DNA of 64,000 bases from positions 9,001,724 to 9,065,723 of the forward strand of contig OU744736.1 in the NCBI GenBank assembly GCA_916613615.1, written 5' to 3'. A program made the position numbers and the translations under genes. Under the pieces are notes generated by a model. The model ran no database searches and had not been told where the DNA came from. It saw only the letters and a list, made by a program, of their open reading frames with translations. The DNA comes from Steromphala cineraria. Taxonomy: Eukaryota > Mollusca > Gastropoda > Trochida > Trochidae. Below, piece after piece: positions 25,179-36,856 of this stretch; positions within the stretch are counted from its first letter, which is position 1, and each line of letters starts with the position of its first letter.

Positions 25179-25323
25179 AAAAATAATCAAGGTAATAAAT
25201 ATCTATTAAAGATGATATTTACAAGATATTTATTATTTTGTAAATGTTTGTAAATGTTTGTAAAGGTTTGTAAAGTTTTGTAAATATCATCTTTAATAGA
25301 TATTTATTACCTTGATTATTTTT
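25179..25323. repeat. Perfect 44-bp inverted repeat hairpin
   Basis: Bases 25,179-25,222 and 25,280-25,323 are exact complements, separated by a 57-bp loop of TTTGTAAATG-type words. It lies at the outer edge of satellite A. Similar but less perfect TTTACAA-rich sequence lies at 35,090-35,250, the matching position of the right arm. Confidence 0.85.
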
Positions 25324-26270
25324 GACTTTGAAAAGTGATAATTGGCAAAATGTTGACTTTGAAAAGTAATAATTTGAAAAATGTTGACTTTGAAAAGTAA
25401 CACTTGGTGAAAAGTTGACTTTGAAAAGAAATAATTTGGTGAATGATGACTTTGTAAATAAATGATTTGTGAAATGTAGACTTTGAAAGAAATGATTTGA
25501 TGAAAGGATGTCTTTTGAAAGAAATAATTTGATGAAATGTTGAGTTTGAAAAGAATTAAGGTGAAATATTGACTTTAAAAGGTATTAATTTGAAGAAATG
25601 TTGGTTTTGGAAATTAATGATTTGATGAAGTGTTTACTTTCAAAAGTAATAATTTGGTGAAATGTTGACTTTGAAAACTGATATGTTTGAAGAAGTGTTG
25701 ACTTTGAAAAGAAATAATTGATGAAATGTTGATTTTAAAAAGTTATAAGTTGATGAAATGTTGAGTTTGAAGAGAAATAAATTGTGAAATGGTGACTTTG
25801 AAATAAATATTTTTTTTGAAATGTTGACTTTCAAAATAAATAATGGTGAAATGTTTACTTTCAAAAGTAATGATTTGGTAAAATGTTGACTTTGAAAACT
25901 GATATGTTTGAAGAAGTGTTGACTTTGAAAAGTAATAATTGGTGAAATGTTGACTTTGAAAAGAAATAATTTGAGGAAATGTTGATTTTAAAAAGTTATT
26001 AGTTGATGAAATATATTGAGTTTGAAGAGAAAAAAATATGAAATGACTTTGAAATAAATATTTTTTTTGAAATGTTGACTTTCAAAAGAAATAATGGTGA
26101 AATGTATACTTTGATATGTAATAATTTGATGAAATGTTGACTTTGAAAATTAATAATTTGATGGAATGTTGATTTTGAAAAGAAATAATGGTGAAATGTT
26201 TACTTTGATAAGTAAAAGTTCGGTGAAATGTTGACTTTGAAATATATAATTTGATGAAATGTTGACTTTA
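25324..26270 (+). repeat. Satellite A, left array (31-bp monomers)
   Basis: About 30 degenerate tandem monomers whose core is TGTTGACTTTGAAAAG. Successive GACTTT positions at 25,324, 25,355, 25,386, 25,417, 25,448 and 25,479 give a period of 31 bp. Non-coding despite short ORFs on the minus strand (25,640-25,864) made of repeated motifs. Confidence 0.9.
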
Positions 26271-26630
26271 AAAGGGGCAGAAGCACGTTTTTAGGGGGAA
26301 TATAAGGTGATGTCACGAAAATGAAAATTAATGGTTGCAATTGAAAAACAATGTATTTAAACTAAATGAAGTAGTAATAATTCAAATGTATAAGGTCAAG
26401 TTTAGCCATGCGACGACATTTTCTTACACAAAATGAATTAAAGGTGTTCACACAAAAATGGCCGCCAATGGATTTTATATGAAACTTCATACTTTGTCCT
26501 CTGACTATGGATGACTGGCTTTTGTAATGAGATTTTTGGCACTGTCAATATAATACATTTAGCAATAACTCACAATTATCAGTGAAATATCTTAAATATG
26601 AAATTATTAAAAAAGTGCTACTGCCCCTTT
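26271..26630. mobile_element. Small MITE nested between satellites A and B
   Basis: The inverted ends AAAGGGGCAGAAGCAC (26,271) and GTGCTACTGCCCCTTT (to 26,630) differ by one base, and the flanks share TTAA(A). About 360 bp, no ORF. It interrupts the left arm only, so it landed after the fold-back arms were formed. The TTAA-like target suggests a piggyBac-type or other TTAA-specific mobiliser, but this is tentative. Confidence 0.7.
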
Positions 26631-26639
26631 AAAAAGAAA

Positions 26640-28030
26640 TAACATTAATCTCAAAGACTATACCTGAATAAACAAACATTTATAAAGCAACTACCCGACA
26701 AATAAACTTGGCAAGTTTTCAAAAAATGTTTATCTTGGAGCATAAAATAGAAATCATCAATCTATCATCTGCTACCTGCTCTGACTCCAATACCCTCCTC
26801 GGTAAGTTAAACTACATCCAATTAACATAAATCTCAGATGACTAACCTGAATATACGAACACTTAACAAACATCTACCCGACAATTAAACTTGGCGAATT
26901 TTCAATAAATGTTTATCTTGGAGCATAGAGAAGAAATCATCAATCCATCGTCTGCTACCTGCTCTGACTCCAATACCCTCCTCGTTAAGTTTAACGACAT
27001 TCAATTAACAATAATCTCAGATGACTAAACTGAATATACAAACGCTTAACAAGCAACTACCCGACAATTAAGCTTGGCGAGTTTTCAATAAATGTTTAAT
27101 TGGAGCATAAAATAGAAACCATCAATCTATCTTCTGCTGCCTGCTCTGACTCCAATAATCTCCTCGTTAAGTTAAACTACATCCAATTAACATTAATCTC
27201 AAAGACTATACCTGAATATGCACACATTTAAAAAGCAACTACCCGACAATAAAACTTGACGAGTTTTCAATAAAGGTTTATCTTGGAGCATAAAATAGAA
27301 ATCATCAATCTATCATCTGCTACCTTCTCTGACTCCAATACCCTCCTCGTTAAGTTAAACTACATCCAATTAACATAAATCTCAGATGACTAAGCTGAAT
27401 ATACGAACACTTAACAAGCATCTACCCGACAATTAAACTTGGCGAGTTTTCAATAAATGTTTATCTTGGAGCATAGAGAAGAAATCATCAATCCATCGTC
27501 CGCTACCTGCTCTGACTCCAATCCCCTCCTCGTTAAGTTTAACGACATTCAATTAACAATAATCTCAGATGACTATACCTGAATATACAAACAACCAACA
27601 AGCATCTACCCGACAATTAAGCTTGGCGAGTTTTAAATAAATGTTTAATTGGAGCATAAAATAGAAATCATCAATCCATCATCTGCTACATGCTCTGACT
27701 CCAATACCCTCCTCGTTAAGTTAAACTACATCCAATTAACATTAATCTCAAAGACTATACCTTAATATACAAACATTTAAAAAGCAGCTTCCCGACAATT
27801 AAACTTGGCGAGTTTTCAATTAAAGTTTAATTGTAGCATAAAATAGAAATCATCAATCTATCATCTGCTATCTGCTCTGACTCCAATACCCTCTTCGTTA
27901 AGTTAAACTACATCCAATTAACATAAATCTCAGATGACTAACCTGAATATACAAACACTTAACAAACATCTACCCGACAATTAAACTTGGCCAGTTTTTA
28001 ATAAATGTTTATCTTGGAGCATTGAGTAGA
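26640..28030 (+). repeat. Satellite B, left array (183-bp monomers)
   Basis: About seven and a half monomers. The word CTGACTCCAA occurs at 26,781, 26,964, 27,146, 27,329, 27,512, 27,695 and about 27,877, giving a period of 182-183 bp. Alternate monomers share variants (for example GCATAGAGAAG versus GCATAAAATAG), suggesting growth by dimers in part. Non-coding. Confidence 0.92.
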
Positions 28031-29689
28031 AGTTAACACTCATACAGAATGACAATATGAAATTCCGACTTTCATTTTTTTTTTTAAATTCTTAAAATGT
28101 TCTGAAATTGATCAAAGTTTATTTTCAATTTATTCTAATATCAAATTATTATTGAATTATTGGCTATTTTGGGAGATGATAACTTTCATGAAATATTTAG
28201 TTTGAAGTTTAGTTTGATGTTGTTTAAAAGTTAACTTTGATAAATATGAAAAGTATGTTGTCTCTTTTTAATGTTTTTAGAATATATTTAAAGATATTCG
28301 AATTCAGTTAACATTCCCAATGAAAAATAATCCTTCATTGAGTATATTATTGTAAGTGTACAGTTAAACAATACGCTATACTCATTAGTGAATGAATGGT
28401 TTATTACCATGAAGATCACACAAAATGACATAGAAAAAAACAAAACAAATAAACATGTTTGATTATGGGAGCATGCGTAGACAGGTTTTGACACTCTTTC
28501 AAAATATCCACTGCAGTTGTTTATGTTCTTATGATAACAGTGATATAAACGTATCTAAAGATGGAAGTAATGAATATTATACATTGCTAAAAGATGGACA
28601 AACCATAATAAGATGAGCCACTTTGTCTTTTTAGCGAGCAAACAATGCTATTTTCATCAATCTATGGATTGTTATTCACCCTCTCTTTCTCAAATACCTG
28701 AACAACATGCAGTTAGCATAGTCTTAGATGACTTTTTCTGAATGAACAAATAATAACAATGCATCCGTCAATATTCATTTATTTACTCATTACCTCCGAA
28801 ATATATGTGGCAAATTAGGGTGATCCTCCTCGTGAGGGCCACATATCTCTCAATAAGAAAGTTCACATATATAAGTCGCTTGAAAGCACTTCTTGTCTTA
28901 TCGCTTCTACTTGTATTGCAATGAGGTCGCTTCGGTGATGTAGTTTGATGTATTTACCACATCGTCATCAAATGAATTCAGTGTCTTTTGACCAATCATC
29001 ATTAAAAGTCGAATCTAGATTTTACTACGGGTTTGATTCTCCCGCGAATAAATATCTAATCAGGCTCTAAAAATTAAATCACTATCATAATAGATTGACC
29101 TTGAAATAACACTGTCTCAAGATGCACGCCACTGATTGAAGCATAGCAATCGTAGAACAAACACGTGCATATGCTTTCATCGGACAAAAGTCTTCATGTA
29201 GCCACACCCCTGTTCAATACCCATTGAAACACCGTCTATTCCATGCCCACAGTTTGCTTTTTTTACTTAATATTTGCGTTTTTGCACAATATCCTCTTTG
29301 CATCTGTTATTCTGTCATGTGAAGGTGGAATGTTGTTTTTGCATTCTGAATTTATTTTTCAAAGTTGAGATTTAAGTACGTAAAATGTATCATAAAGATT
29401 CCCTTTTAAGTTGAGTATGTAATAATGTGACGTACTACATAAAAGGTTTAATAAGATGTTTGTGGGTTCAATAACATTTCAATAGGTCAATTAGAGCAAA
29501 ATTTTGTTTTTATCTTTGGTTGAATGTCTCACACCATCTCGGATCTGACATTACTAATACAAAATACATATTTTACATCATATGCAAAATTCATACAGGG
29601 ACAAAAGGGTATAGATATAACTACAATAAGTCAATCTGTTTAATCTGTAAAGTTACAGGACTTGCTCACCAGAAATATAGAACACGCCC
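28031..29689. other. Unique core of the fold-back element, left part
   Basis: No gene seen. AT-rich, with short chance ORFs only. The first part (to about 28,080) is inverted relative to 30,880-30,955, so the arms extend at least this far. Confidence 0.5.
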
Positions 29690-31190
29690 ATCACGTGTAA
29701 ACAGATTTAGGATATATTTACAAGCATTCGTATATAACAAGATATTTTTCAAAATTAGCATGTCAACCACATCAACAAAGTAACCAATTCATCAAAAGTA
29801 TCATCTCTCAATATAGCCAATAATTATGATGCATCTACTTTGGAAATCACTTGTGAACAATATAACAACTTCAGTGTCAACAACTTCCTAATTTCAAATA
29901 TATTTGAAAGTCAGAACTCATATTTTCATTTTGTATGAGTATTGATTTTTACTCTAAACCCCAAGATATACATTAAGTGAAAACTCGCCAAGCTTAATTG
30001 TCGTGTACTTGCTTGTTAAGTGTTTGTATATTCAGGTATAGTCATGTGAACTTTATGTTAATTGAATGTCGTTTAACTTAGCGAGGAGGGTATTGGAGTC
30101 AGAGCAGGTAGCAGAAGATAGATTGATAATTGTTACTCTATAATCCAAGATATACATTTAGTGAAAACTCGCCAAGCTTAATTGTCGGGGAGTTGCTTGT
30201 TGATTGTTTGTATATTCAGGTATAGTCATCTGAGATTATTGTTAATTGAATGTCGTTTAACTTAACGAGGAGGGTATCGGAGTCAGAGCATGTAGCAGAT
30301 GATAGATTGATGCAAATAGCATTGATTGCCCTTGAACAGGACGAAGGGGCCTAAAATAGTATATGGTAACATTTGAATTGGTAGATTTTACACAATAATG
30401 AATATTTCTATCAAGGTCAAAATGTTTTTGACGCTACATATTTACAAAATAAAATAATCCAAAGTAAACTTTCTTTCAGAAACATTGCAAATAAAAAGTC
30501 TCATTGAGAATATTTTTCTCAAAAATATGCAGTCATGAAATGAAAATTACTCAATACGTTTGCCCATGAAGCTGAACTTTAAAAAATACATCATCAATAT
30601 GTTCACAAAGTAGTTATCACAACAATTGTAATACAGACAAACTGAAAGACAATGATATCTATTCAACTTGCACTCGCTGGTTACATAATAAAAATAGATA
30701 ATAAAAATAGATTAAACGTTCACAAATAACAATTTTTTCTGAACTAGCATGTCAACAACATCAAACTATACTTCAAAGTAAACACTTCATCAAAATTATA
30801 AACCCTCCAAATAGCCCTTTTTCATACGGGCTATACTTTGGAAATAACCTTTGAACAATATGACAGCTTCAGAGCCAATAATGTACACCAAATTCAATTA
30901 TATTGGAAAGTCAGAATTTCAAATTTTCACTTTGTCTAAGCGTTAACTTCTCCAAGATAAACATTGATTAAAACTCTCCATGCTTGATTGTCAAGTAGTT
31001 ACATTAAATTGTTTGTATATTCAGGTATTATCATCTTATATATTGATTGAATGTCGTTAAACTTAACAAGACAGGTATTGGAGTCAGAGCAGGTAGCAGA
31101 CTATAGATTGATGCTAAGAGCATTGATATCCCTTTGACGGGACAAAGTGGCCTCAACTTTATATTGTTGAATTTGAATTGGTAAATTTTA
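29690..31190 (-). repeat. Satellite B, right side, inside a roughly 1-kb doubled block
   Basis: Reverse-orientation B monomers lie at about 29,960-30,310 (two copies, 184 bp apart at GGAGTCAGAG: 30,095 and 30,279) and 30,950-31,110 (one copy). The surrounding sequence is itself duplicated: 29,690-30,410 resembles 30,710-31,190, sharing AGCATGTCAAC.ACATCAA, TTGGAAAT, TATTGGAAAGTCAGAA-like and TTGAATTGGTA words. The right B array is thus much shorter than the left one. Confidence 0.75.
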
Positions 31191-32099
31191 CACATGAAGC
31201 AGTATGTCTTTCATAATCAAAATATCAGTGACACCATGATGTACATGGTAACATGATATAGTGTAATATACTATCAATGTGAATATGTCACCCAGACAAA
31301 GACAAGTACTACAGTATATCTTGCTGATCACTAATTTTAAACAACACAGAATCAATACCCTTACTATGATTAACAATAACATAAACAATAAGTTAATATT
31401 CAACTGAACCTAATTGCTTTCAATGTCAACATTTCAATAGAATCTTTTTTTACGAAATTAGGATTTATCTCCTCATTTTTTGTGTGTGTGGCAAATAAAG
31501 GATGTTTGTACAATACATTCGATGAGCCTTTAATGGGTAAAGATATTTGATTCTCATTATTTAGTTTATTGCACTAACAATAACATAACAGGTGCAGTGA
31601 CACACTGTGTTTATTAGGTAGTAAAGTGGTATGCATGCATGAAGACTTAACGAGCCTTTGGCTGAATCCTTGACATGTAGAATCTTGGCAATGTTTGATT
31701 GTCATTGCTTCTTTTTTCATTGTCAGTGAGGTCATGGGTTGCGCTTTTTTTGCAAATATGTTATAAATATATTATTTAAAAGTGTAAAGCTACATGTAAA
31801 AACCTTTTACATTGAGGATAACTGATTGGAACATAAAATCTTGAAATTCTATTTCTTATGATTATATCTAAACAATCAACAATTACGGTTGATTAATTAA
31901 TTAACAAATATGTTGTATTAAGTAGATGATTTGATTAAATGAAATCATCAATTCATTGATTCAACCTATTTCTCAAAATCATTAGATAAATCATGTTAAC
32001 TATTTAATACTTGGTTTTTCTAACAATAGGTCTACATCAGGTAGAGAATGCACCAAATGACGAAAAACCTTTCATTCTTTCATTATTGTCTACTCTTAT
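31191..32099. other. Unique core of the fold-back element, right part
   Basis: No gene or repeat was recognised. Very AT-rich, with only short unrelated ORFs. Confidence 0.45.
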
Positions 32100-32335
32100 G
32101 CCTGGGTGAGGATCCGGTGGGGTATCCGGCGCCGTATCAACTTTACAATCTTAATTCATTAGTTACTACTTAGTAAGTATTTAAAATAACAATGTACATT
32201 CTCCATATGTATCTACGCTGCAATCACCGTCCACCTGTATCACTTTTTGTATCACTTTATGTAACCGCCGATAAGTTGTGTAACTTAAGGTTAATAAAGA
32301 ATTGAATTGAATTGAATTGAAATTGACAATTTCTA
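32100..32335 (+). mobile_element. Probable 3' end of a LINE
   Basis: The segment begins with a GC-richer run (GGATCCGGTGGGGTATCC at 32,111) and ends with AATAAAGAATTGAATTGAATTG, a pentanucleotide tail typical of 3' ends of some non-LTR retrotransposons. No reverse-transcriptase sequence is attached, so only a 5'-truncated stub is present. Clade not determined. Confidence 0.5.
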
Positions 32336-32344
32336 ATACCTACT

Positions 32345-33242
32345 ATATATTTAACGTTTAAACACATTTAGACTAAAACAAGTTTTAAAGATCTATTGCA
32401 GTATTAGGTGTTTTATGTATCCGTCAAGAAACTAATGATGGACACCTCGCCGACAGGAAATTAAAAACTGCAACAACCGCTAACCTCAATCACTTTTCGA
32501 TTTACTTTCAAAGATATTTCAACTAAATAAGAACTGGGTGTGCTTTTTGTCAATTTGTCCAATAAACACCTTCAATTAGCTTTTTATTAACACTGCGTAG
32601 TTAACGGCTGTAAAAAACCTACCTGAGATAGGGGCCATAAAACTCGCGCGGGTGTGACGTAATAAACAGACTATATAGATTAGCGCATCATTAATTGAAC
32701 TGAAATACCGCCTTAAATAATTGTTTATTTACAAGTGATGTTGATATCTTTATTACTTCAAACGCTTAATAGTGTTACATCGTCAAATGACTAATCCAAC
32801 TGAGTGTTTAACATTTTCTGAAAACCGTTAATGAATTGGTTTATTTGGTGATCTCGTTAAGATATATGTATAGAGCTCGTTGTAATCATTCTGTATATAT
32901 GACGTCTCAAAAATGGCGTGTGACCAGTCATGCATTCACGGGTCTGTCGCGAGACAGATCTAGCTGCCCATCAAGTCGGCATTCAAAAACGGTTTTAGTT
33001 ACTAAACTGAACATAATTGAGTATCAACCTTTGACACACTATAAAATATTTAATCAGACATACTTATATTCAAAAGAAAATAGCAACATATGTTGTGGTT
33101 ATATGATGTTTAACATTTAAACACATTTACACTCAAACAAGTTTTAAAGATCTATTGCAGTGTAAGGTGTTTATATTTTATGTAAACGTCAATAAACTAT
33201 TGATGGACACCTCACCGACAGGAAATTAAAAACTGCAATGAG
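32345..33242 (+). repeat. Pair of direct repeats about 760 bp apart
   Basis: Segments 32,351-32,475 and 33,107-33,237 share AAGTTTTAAAGATCTATTGC and GATGGACACCTC.CCGACAGG. Between them is non-coding sequence with a short ORF (32,836-33,120) of no recognised type. Confidence 0.75.
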
Positions 33243-33407
33243 ATATTTTTTTAATTATTGTATTATTGTGTCACGCAAATGTTGACATGTCGTATACATA
33301 AAAATTAGCACCATATACATAAAACAACATTTGCCCGGCATACAAGATGGTCGATCCCAATGAACAGTGCTAGGGTAGGCTTTTACGCTGAGAGTTGATC
33401 CAGGCGT

Positions 33408-33965
33408 TGAGCCATGAAGCATATCAAGCATGAGCTAACGGCATTGCCATTCAATACACAATCAACATCTTAATTAATGAGATATTCCAACAGGTGTATT
33501 CGTTAAGCTACCTACAAGTGAGGGGAATTTAACTTCTAGTAAGCTGTTTGGATTCCTCAAATCAGTGATTAGTTTTTCTTTTTCTTATGAAAATGAGAAA
33601 ATATTTCACAAACTAAAGACAACAGTAAACATTTCCAGTATCTCATGATTAATTTTTCATCAAAAATTGTTTCAACGAAATCACCATTACAAATCTTCAT
33701 TCAACAACACAATGGATTTTATAAGTCTATGTTTTACAAAAGGTCAACATTTGAAATTATCAAATTTTCCTTAAAAGTTAATATTCCATCTGAAAAATCA
33801 ACACCCATTAAATGCGTAATGAATACATCGAACTGATTATGTAACAGCATTGTCACTCAATAGACAATCAACACCTTGACTAATGAGTTATTTAGCAAGT
33901 GTATTCGTTAAGCTACAACCTAATGAGTGGAAATAATTTCCAACAAGCTGTTTTCATTTTTCAAC
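33408..33965 (+). repeat. Pair of direct repeats about 390 bp apart
   Basis: 33,455-33,560 and 33,848-33,955 share GTGTATTCGTTAAGCTAC and an AAGCTGTTT word. They lie just outside the right satellite A array. Confidence 0.65.
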
Positions 33966-34009
33966 ACTGTATTTATTATTCATATTAGTTAAAATAAGGA
34001 AATTATCAA

Positions 34010-35095
34010 ATTATATCTTTTCTAAGTCATCATTTCACAAATTTCACAAAATATTTCTTTTTTTAAGTCAAAATGTCATCAAATTATTACTTTTCAAAGT
34101 AATTATTTCACCAAACTTATACGTTTTCAAAGTCTTCATATCATTCATTATTACTTTCCAAAGTCAACATTTAACAAAACGTATAAGTCAACATCTTATA
34201 AAATGTTCACGTTTCAAACTAAACATCTAATAAAATAATCACTTTTCAAAGTCACTATTTCATCAAATCATTTCCTTTCAAAGTCATCATTTCACCAATT
34301 ATTTCTTTTCAAATTCAACATTTCATCAAATTATTACTTTTCAAAGCATTTTTTCACTATTTCACCAACCTATTAGTTTCCAATGTCATCATTTCACTAA
34401 TTATTTCTCTTCAAATTTATCATTTCATCAAATGATTCCTCTTCAAGTCATAATTTCACCAAATTATTCCTATTCAGAGTCATCATTTAAACAAATTATC
34501 TCTTTTCAAAGCCCACATTTCGAAGAATTATATTTCTCTTCAAACTCAACAAATTCATCTTGTATTTCTTTTCAAAGTCAAAATTTCATGAAATCATCAC
34601 TTTTGAAAGTGAACATCTCATAAAATTTGTACTTTTCAAAGTTACCATTTGATGAAATTGTTGATATTTAAAGTAAAAATTTCATCAAATTATTTCTTTT
34701 TACAGTCAACATTTTACCAATCATCACTTTTCAAAGTCAAAACTTCACCAAACATATTAGTTTTCAAAGTCATCATTTCACTAATTGTTTCTCTTCAAAG
34801 TCATCATTTCACCAAATTATTACTTTTGAAAGTAAACATTTAATCAAATCATTAATTTCCAAAGCCAACATTTCTTCAAAATAATACCTTTCAAAGTCAA
34901 TATTTCCAACTTAATTTCTTTTCAAAATCAACATTTCATCAAATTATTTCTTTCAAAGATATCATTTCACAAATTATTTCTTTCCAAAGTCATCCTTTCA
35001 CAAATTATTTCTATCCAAAGTCAACATTTCATCAAATATTTCTTTCAAAGTCAACATTTACCAATTTTTTTACTTTCAAAGTCTACATTACAGAT
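34010..35095 (-). repeat. Satellite A, right array (reverse orientation)
   Basis: Tandem 31-32-bp monomers with core CTTTTCAAAGTCAACATTTC, the complement of the left array. The outer end grades into TTTACAAATATTTAC repeats (35,095-35,250), matching 25,100-25,330. Sparse, degenerate monomers reach back to about 33,640. Confidence 0.88.
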
Positions 35096-35446
35096 TAAAG
35101 ATGATATTTACAAATATTTACAAAAATTTACAAATATTTACAAATATTTACAAAAATTTACAAAGGATTAAAGATGATATTTACAAAGAAATAAATATCT
35201 TGTAAAGATGATATTTACAAAAAAATAAATATCTTGTAAAGGTAATAAATATCTTCATTTCACCCAGTGAACATTCTAAAATATTTTTGATTAAATACTG
35301 ACGATGCAAATTCAAATAGTTTTGATGGAAAATTAAGGTTCATGTTATTCTATGATATTTTCCATCAAGAAATTTTGATGGAAAAGTTTCAACAACATCA
35401 CTAGAACATTTCAGAGAAATTGATCATAAAATATAGTATTTTGGTA

Positions 35447-36020
35447 AATGTGGGCCCACTCGTTTCGACCTCTATAAGGAGCTCCCGAAGTGGTTAAATT
35501 TTGACTAAGCAAATTTAATTAGTTTTGATGGAAAAGGTTCAACATTCAAGATGATATTTCCCATCAAGATCAATAATCTGAAATGTGGGCCCACTTCGGC
35601 CGCTCCCTATAAGAGACCAAACGAGTGGGCCCACATTTACCGAAAGACATTATTTGGTGATCAATATCTCTTAACATGGTCGATCAATGTCACGACCCTT
35701 GACCTAGGTCCTGACCTTTGATGTGACCAATGACAGGACATCACTCATTAATATGCATGAGCTGTGTCTTCTTTTCGCGGAGAATTTTAATGTCGTTTCT
35801 GATGGGAAAAAAACAAGAATAATATTCATTGGTAATGTTTATTTCGTATGAAAACATAAGAGTACTGTTTCTAGAATGTTTCCCCTCCAAATAAGTTACT
35901 TTTTCTACTGATACACGCTTGTCAAATATGCGAAATCGTCGGTAGACCGTGATGATAACAAATGTGGGCCCACGTATCTCGGCTCTATAAAGGAACCAGT
36001 TCAAGTGGGCCCACATTTAC
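35447..36020. repeat. GTGGGCCCAC hairpin units, right arm
   Basis: Two complete units at about 35,580-35,642 and 35,959-36,020, each opening AAATGTGGGCCCAC and closing GTGGGCCCACATTT around a loop with a TATAAAG/TATAAGAG word, plus a half unit at 35,447. They are the only GC-rich islands in this part of the element. Confidence 0.7.
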
Positions 36021-36171
36021 GATTACCCAGAAGATGAGGGAACTTTGCTGATAAAGTCACTATTACTAAAACATGATAAACGTACTTAGTACTAGCATGT
36101 CTTAATTTACTTGTAATCAATTATTTAATTGTGAATACGGAACTAAGTGGCATAGCTTCCATAGGTTCAAT

Positions 36172-36222
36172 CAGAGTTACTTCCCTTAGAAAGTCCCCAA
36201 CCACCGCTAATGCGGTTTCGCC
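36172..36222 (-). repeat. Right terminal inverted repeat of the fold-back element
   Basis: Complement of 24,449-24,500; ends TAATGCGGTTTCGCC directly against the duplicated target ATCAAAGC. Confidence 0.85.
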
Positions 36223-36761
36223 ATCAAAGCTATAATTCAAAATGCTCTCTAGTCAAGGAGTCTGTAAACACAATTTCAGCTTTCTAGGCCTCATGGTTCT
36301 GGAGAAGAAGATGAAAATAGGTTTTTAGGGCGCGGCCCCTGTGGCCCTTATTAGGGGTCACAGGACCACCAAAGCTACAATTTATAATCCTCACTAGTCA
36401 AGGAGTCTGTACACACAATTTCAGCTTTCTAGGCCTCATGGTTCTGGAGAAGAAGATGAAAATAGGTTTTTAGGGAGTGGTCCCTGTGGCCCTTATTAGG
36501 GGTCACAGGGCCACCAAAGCTACAACTTTTAATCCTCACTAGCCAAGGAGTATGTACACAAAGTTTTAGGTTTCTTGGCCTCATGGTTCTGGGGAAGAAG
36601 ATCAAAATAGGTTTTTAGGGTGTGGCCCCTGTGGCCCTTATTAGGGGTCACAGGGCCACCAAAGCTACAATTTTTAATCCTCACTAGCCAAGGAGTATGT
36701 ACACAAAGTTTTAGGTTTCTAGGCCTTATGGTTCTGGAGAAGAAGTCGAAATTCCACAAAG

Positions 36762-36806
36762 TTTACGGACGGATGGACGGATGGACGGACGGACGGACGG
36801 ACGCCG
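36762..36806 (+). repeat. GGAC/GGAT microsatellite
   Basis: A run of GGACGGAT and GGAC units close to the right end of the modular element. A complementary GTCC-rich run lies at the same place in the opposite-orientation copy (about 47,006-47,050), so it is an inherited part of the family. Confidence 0.8.
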
Positions 36807-36856
36807 GACACCATGCCATGCCATAAGCCCATCGGGCCTTACAGGCCAGATGAGCT

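Larger units (their letters stand above)
24449..36222. mobile_element. 11.8-kb fold-back transposon with satellite-built arms
   Basis: The ends are inverted: GGCGAAACCGCATTA at 24,449 and its complement ending at 36,222, continuing with few mismatches for about 50 bp (to an AAGGGAAGTAACTCTG word). The 8-bp direct copies ATCAAAGC at 24,441-24,448 and 36,223-36,230 are the target duplication. Inside, the left arm has satellite A (31-bp period) then satellite B (183-bp period); the right arm has B then A in reverse orientation. The middle holds no recognisable transposase. Long inverted arms made of tandem repeats with 7-9-bp duplications are typical of fold-back elements such as FB and Galileo of flies (the latter a P-superfamily member). 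The superfamily here is not determined. Confidence 0.85.
23715..36856 (+). mobile_element. Modular hairpin-ended repeat carrying a nested fold-back element
   Basis: The outer element starts TAGAGCCATTGGCTCTG (23,715) and ends GGCCAGATGAGCTA (36,856); both ends match those of the complete copy at 46,964-47,735, in opposite orientation. Its own sequence is 23,715-24,448 and 36,231-36,856, about 1.36 kb. Modules of about 145 bp, each with a CAAAGCTACAA..TCCTCACTAG..AAGGAGT run, repeat at about 36,226, 36,370, 36,513 and 36,658. A GGAC/GGAT microsatellite precedes the right end. No ORF of note. It sits in an A-rich target in duplication copy 2. Confidence 0.75.

Noticed and set aside
25640..25864. 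ORF with a repeated VNIS-type peptide motif on the minus strand
   Set aside because: The peptide repeat is just the translation of the 31-bp satellite, whose period is not a multiple of three and whose frame is lost within a few monomers. The same holds for 34,432-34,843.
26640..28030. CRISPR-like array
   Set aside because: Monomers are 183 bp and similar along their whole length, with no short repeat/unique spacer pattern; this is a eukaryotic satellite.
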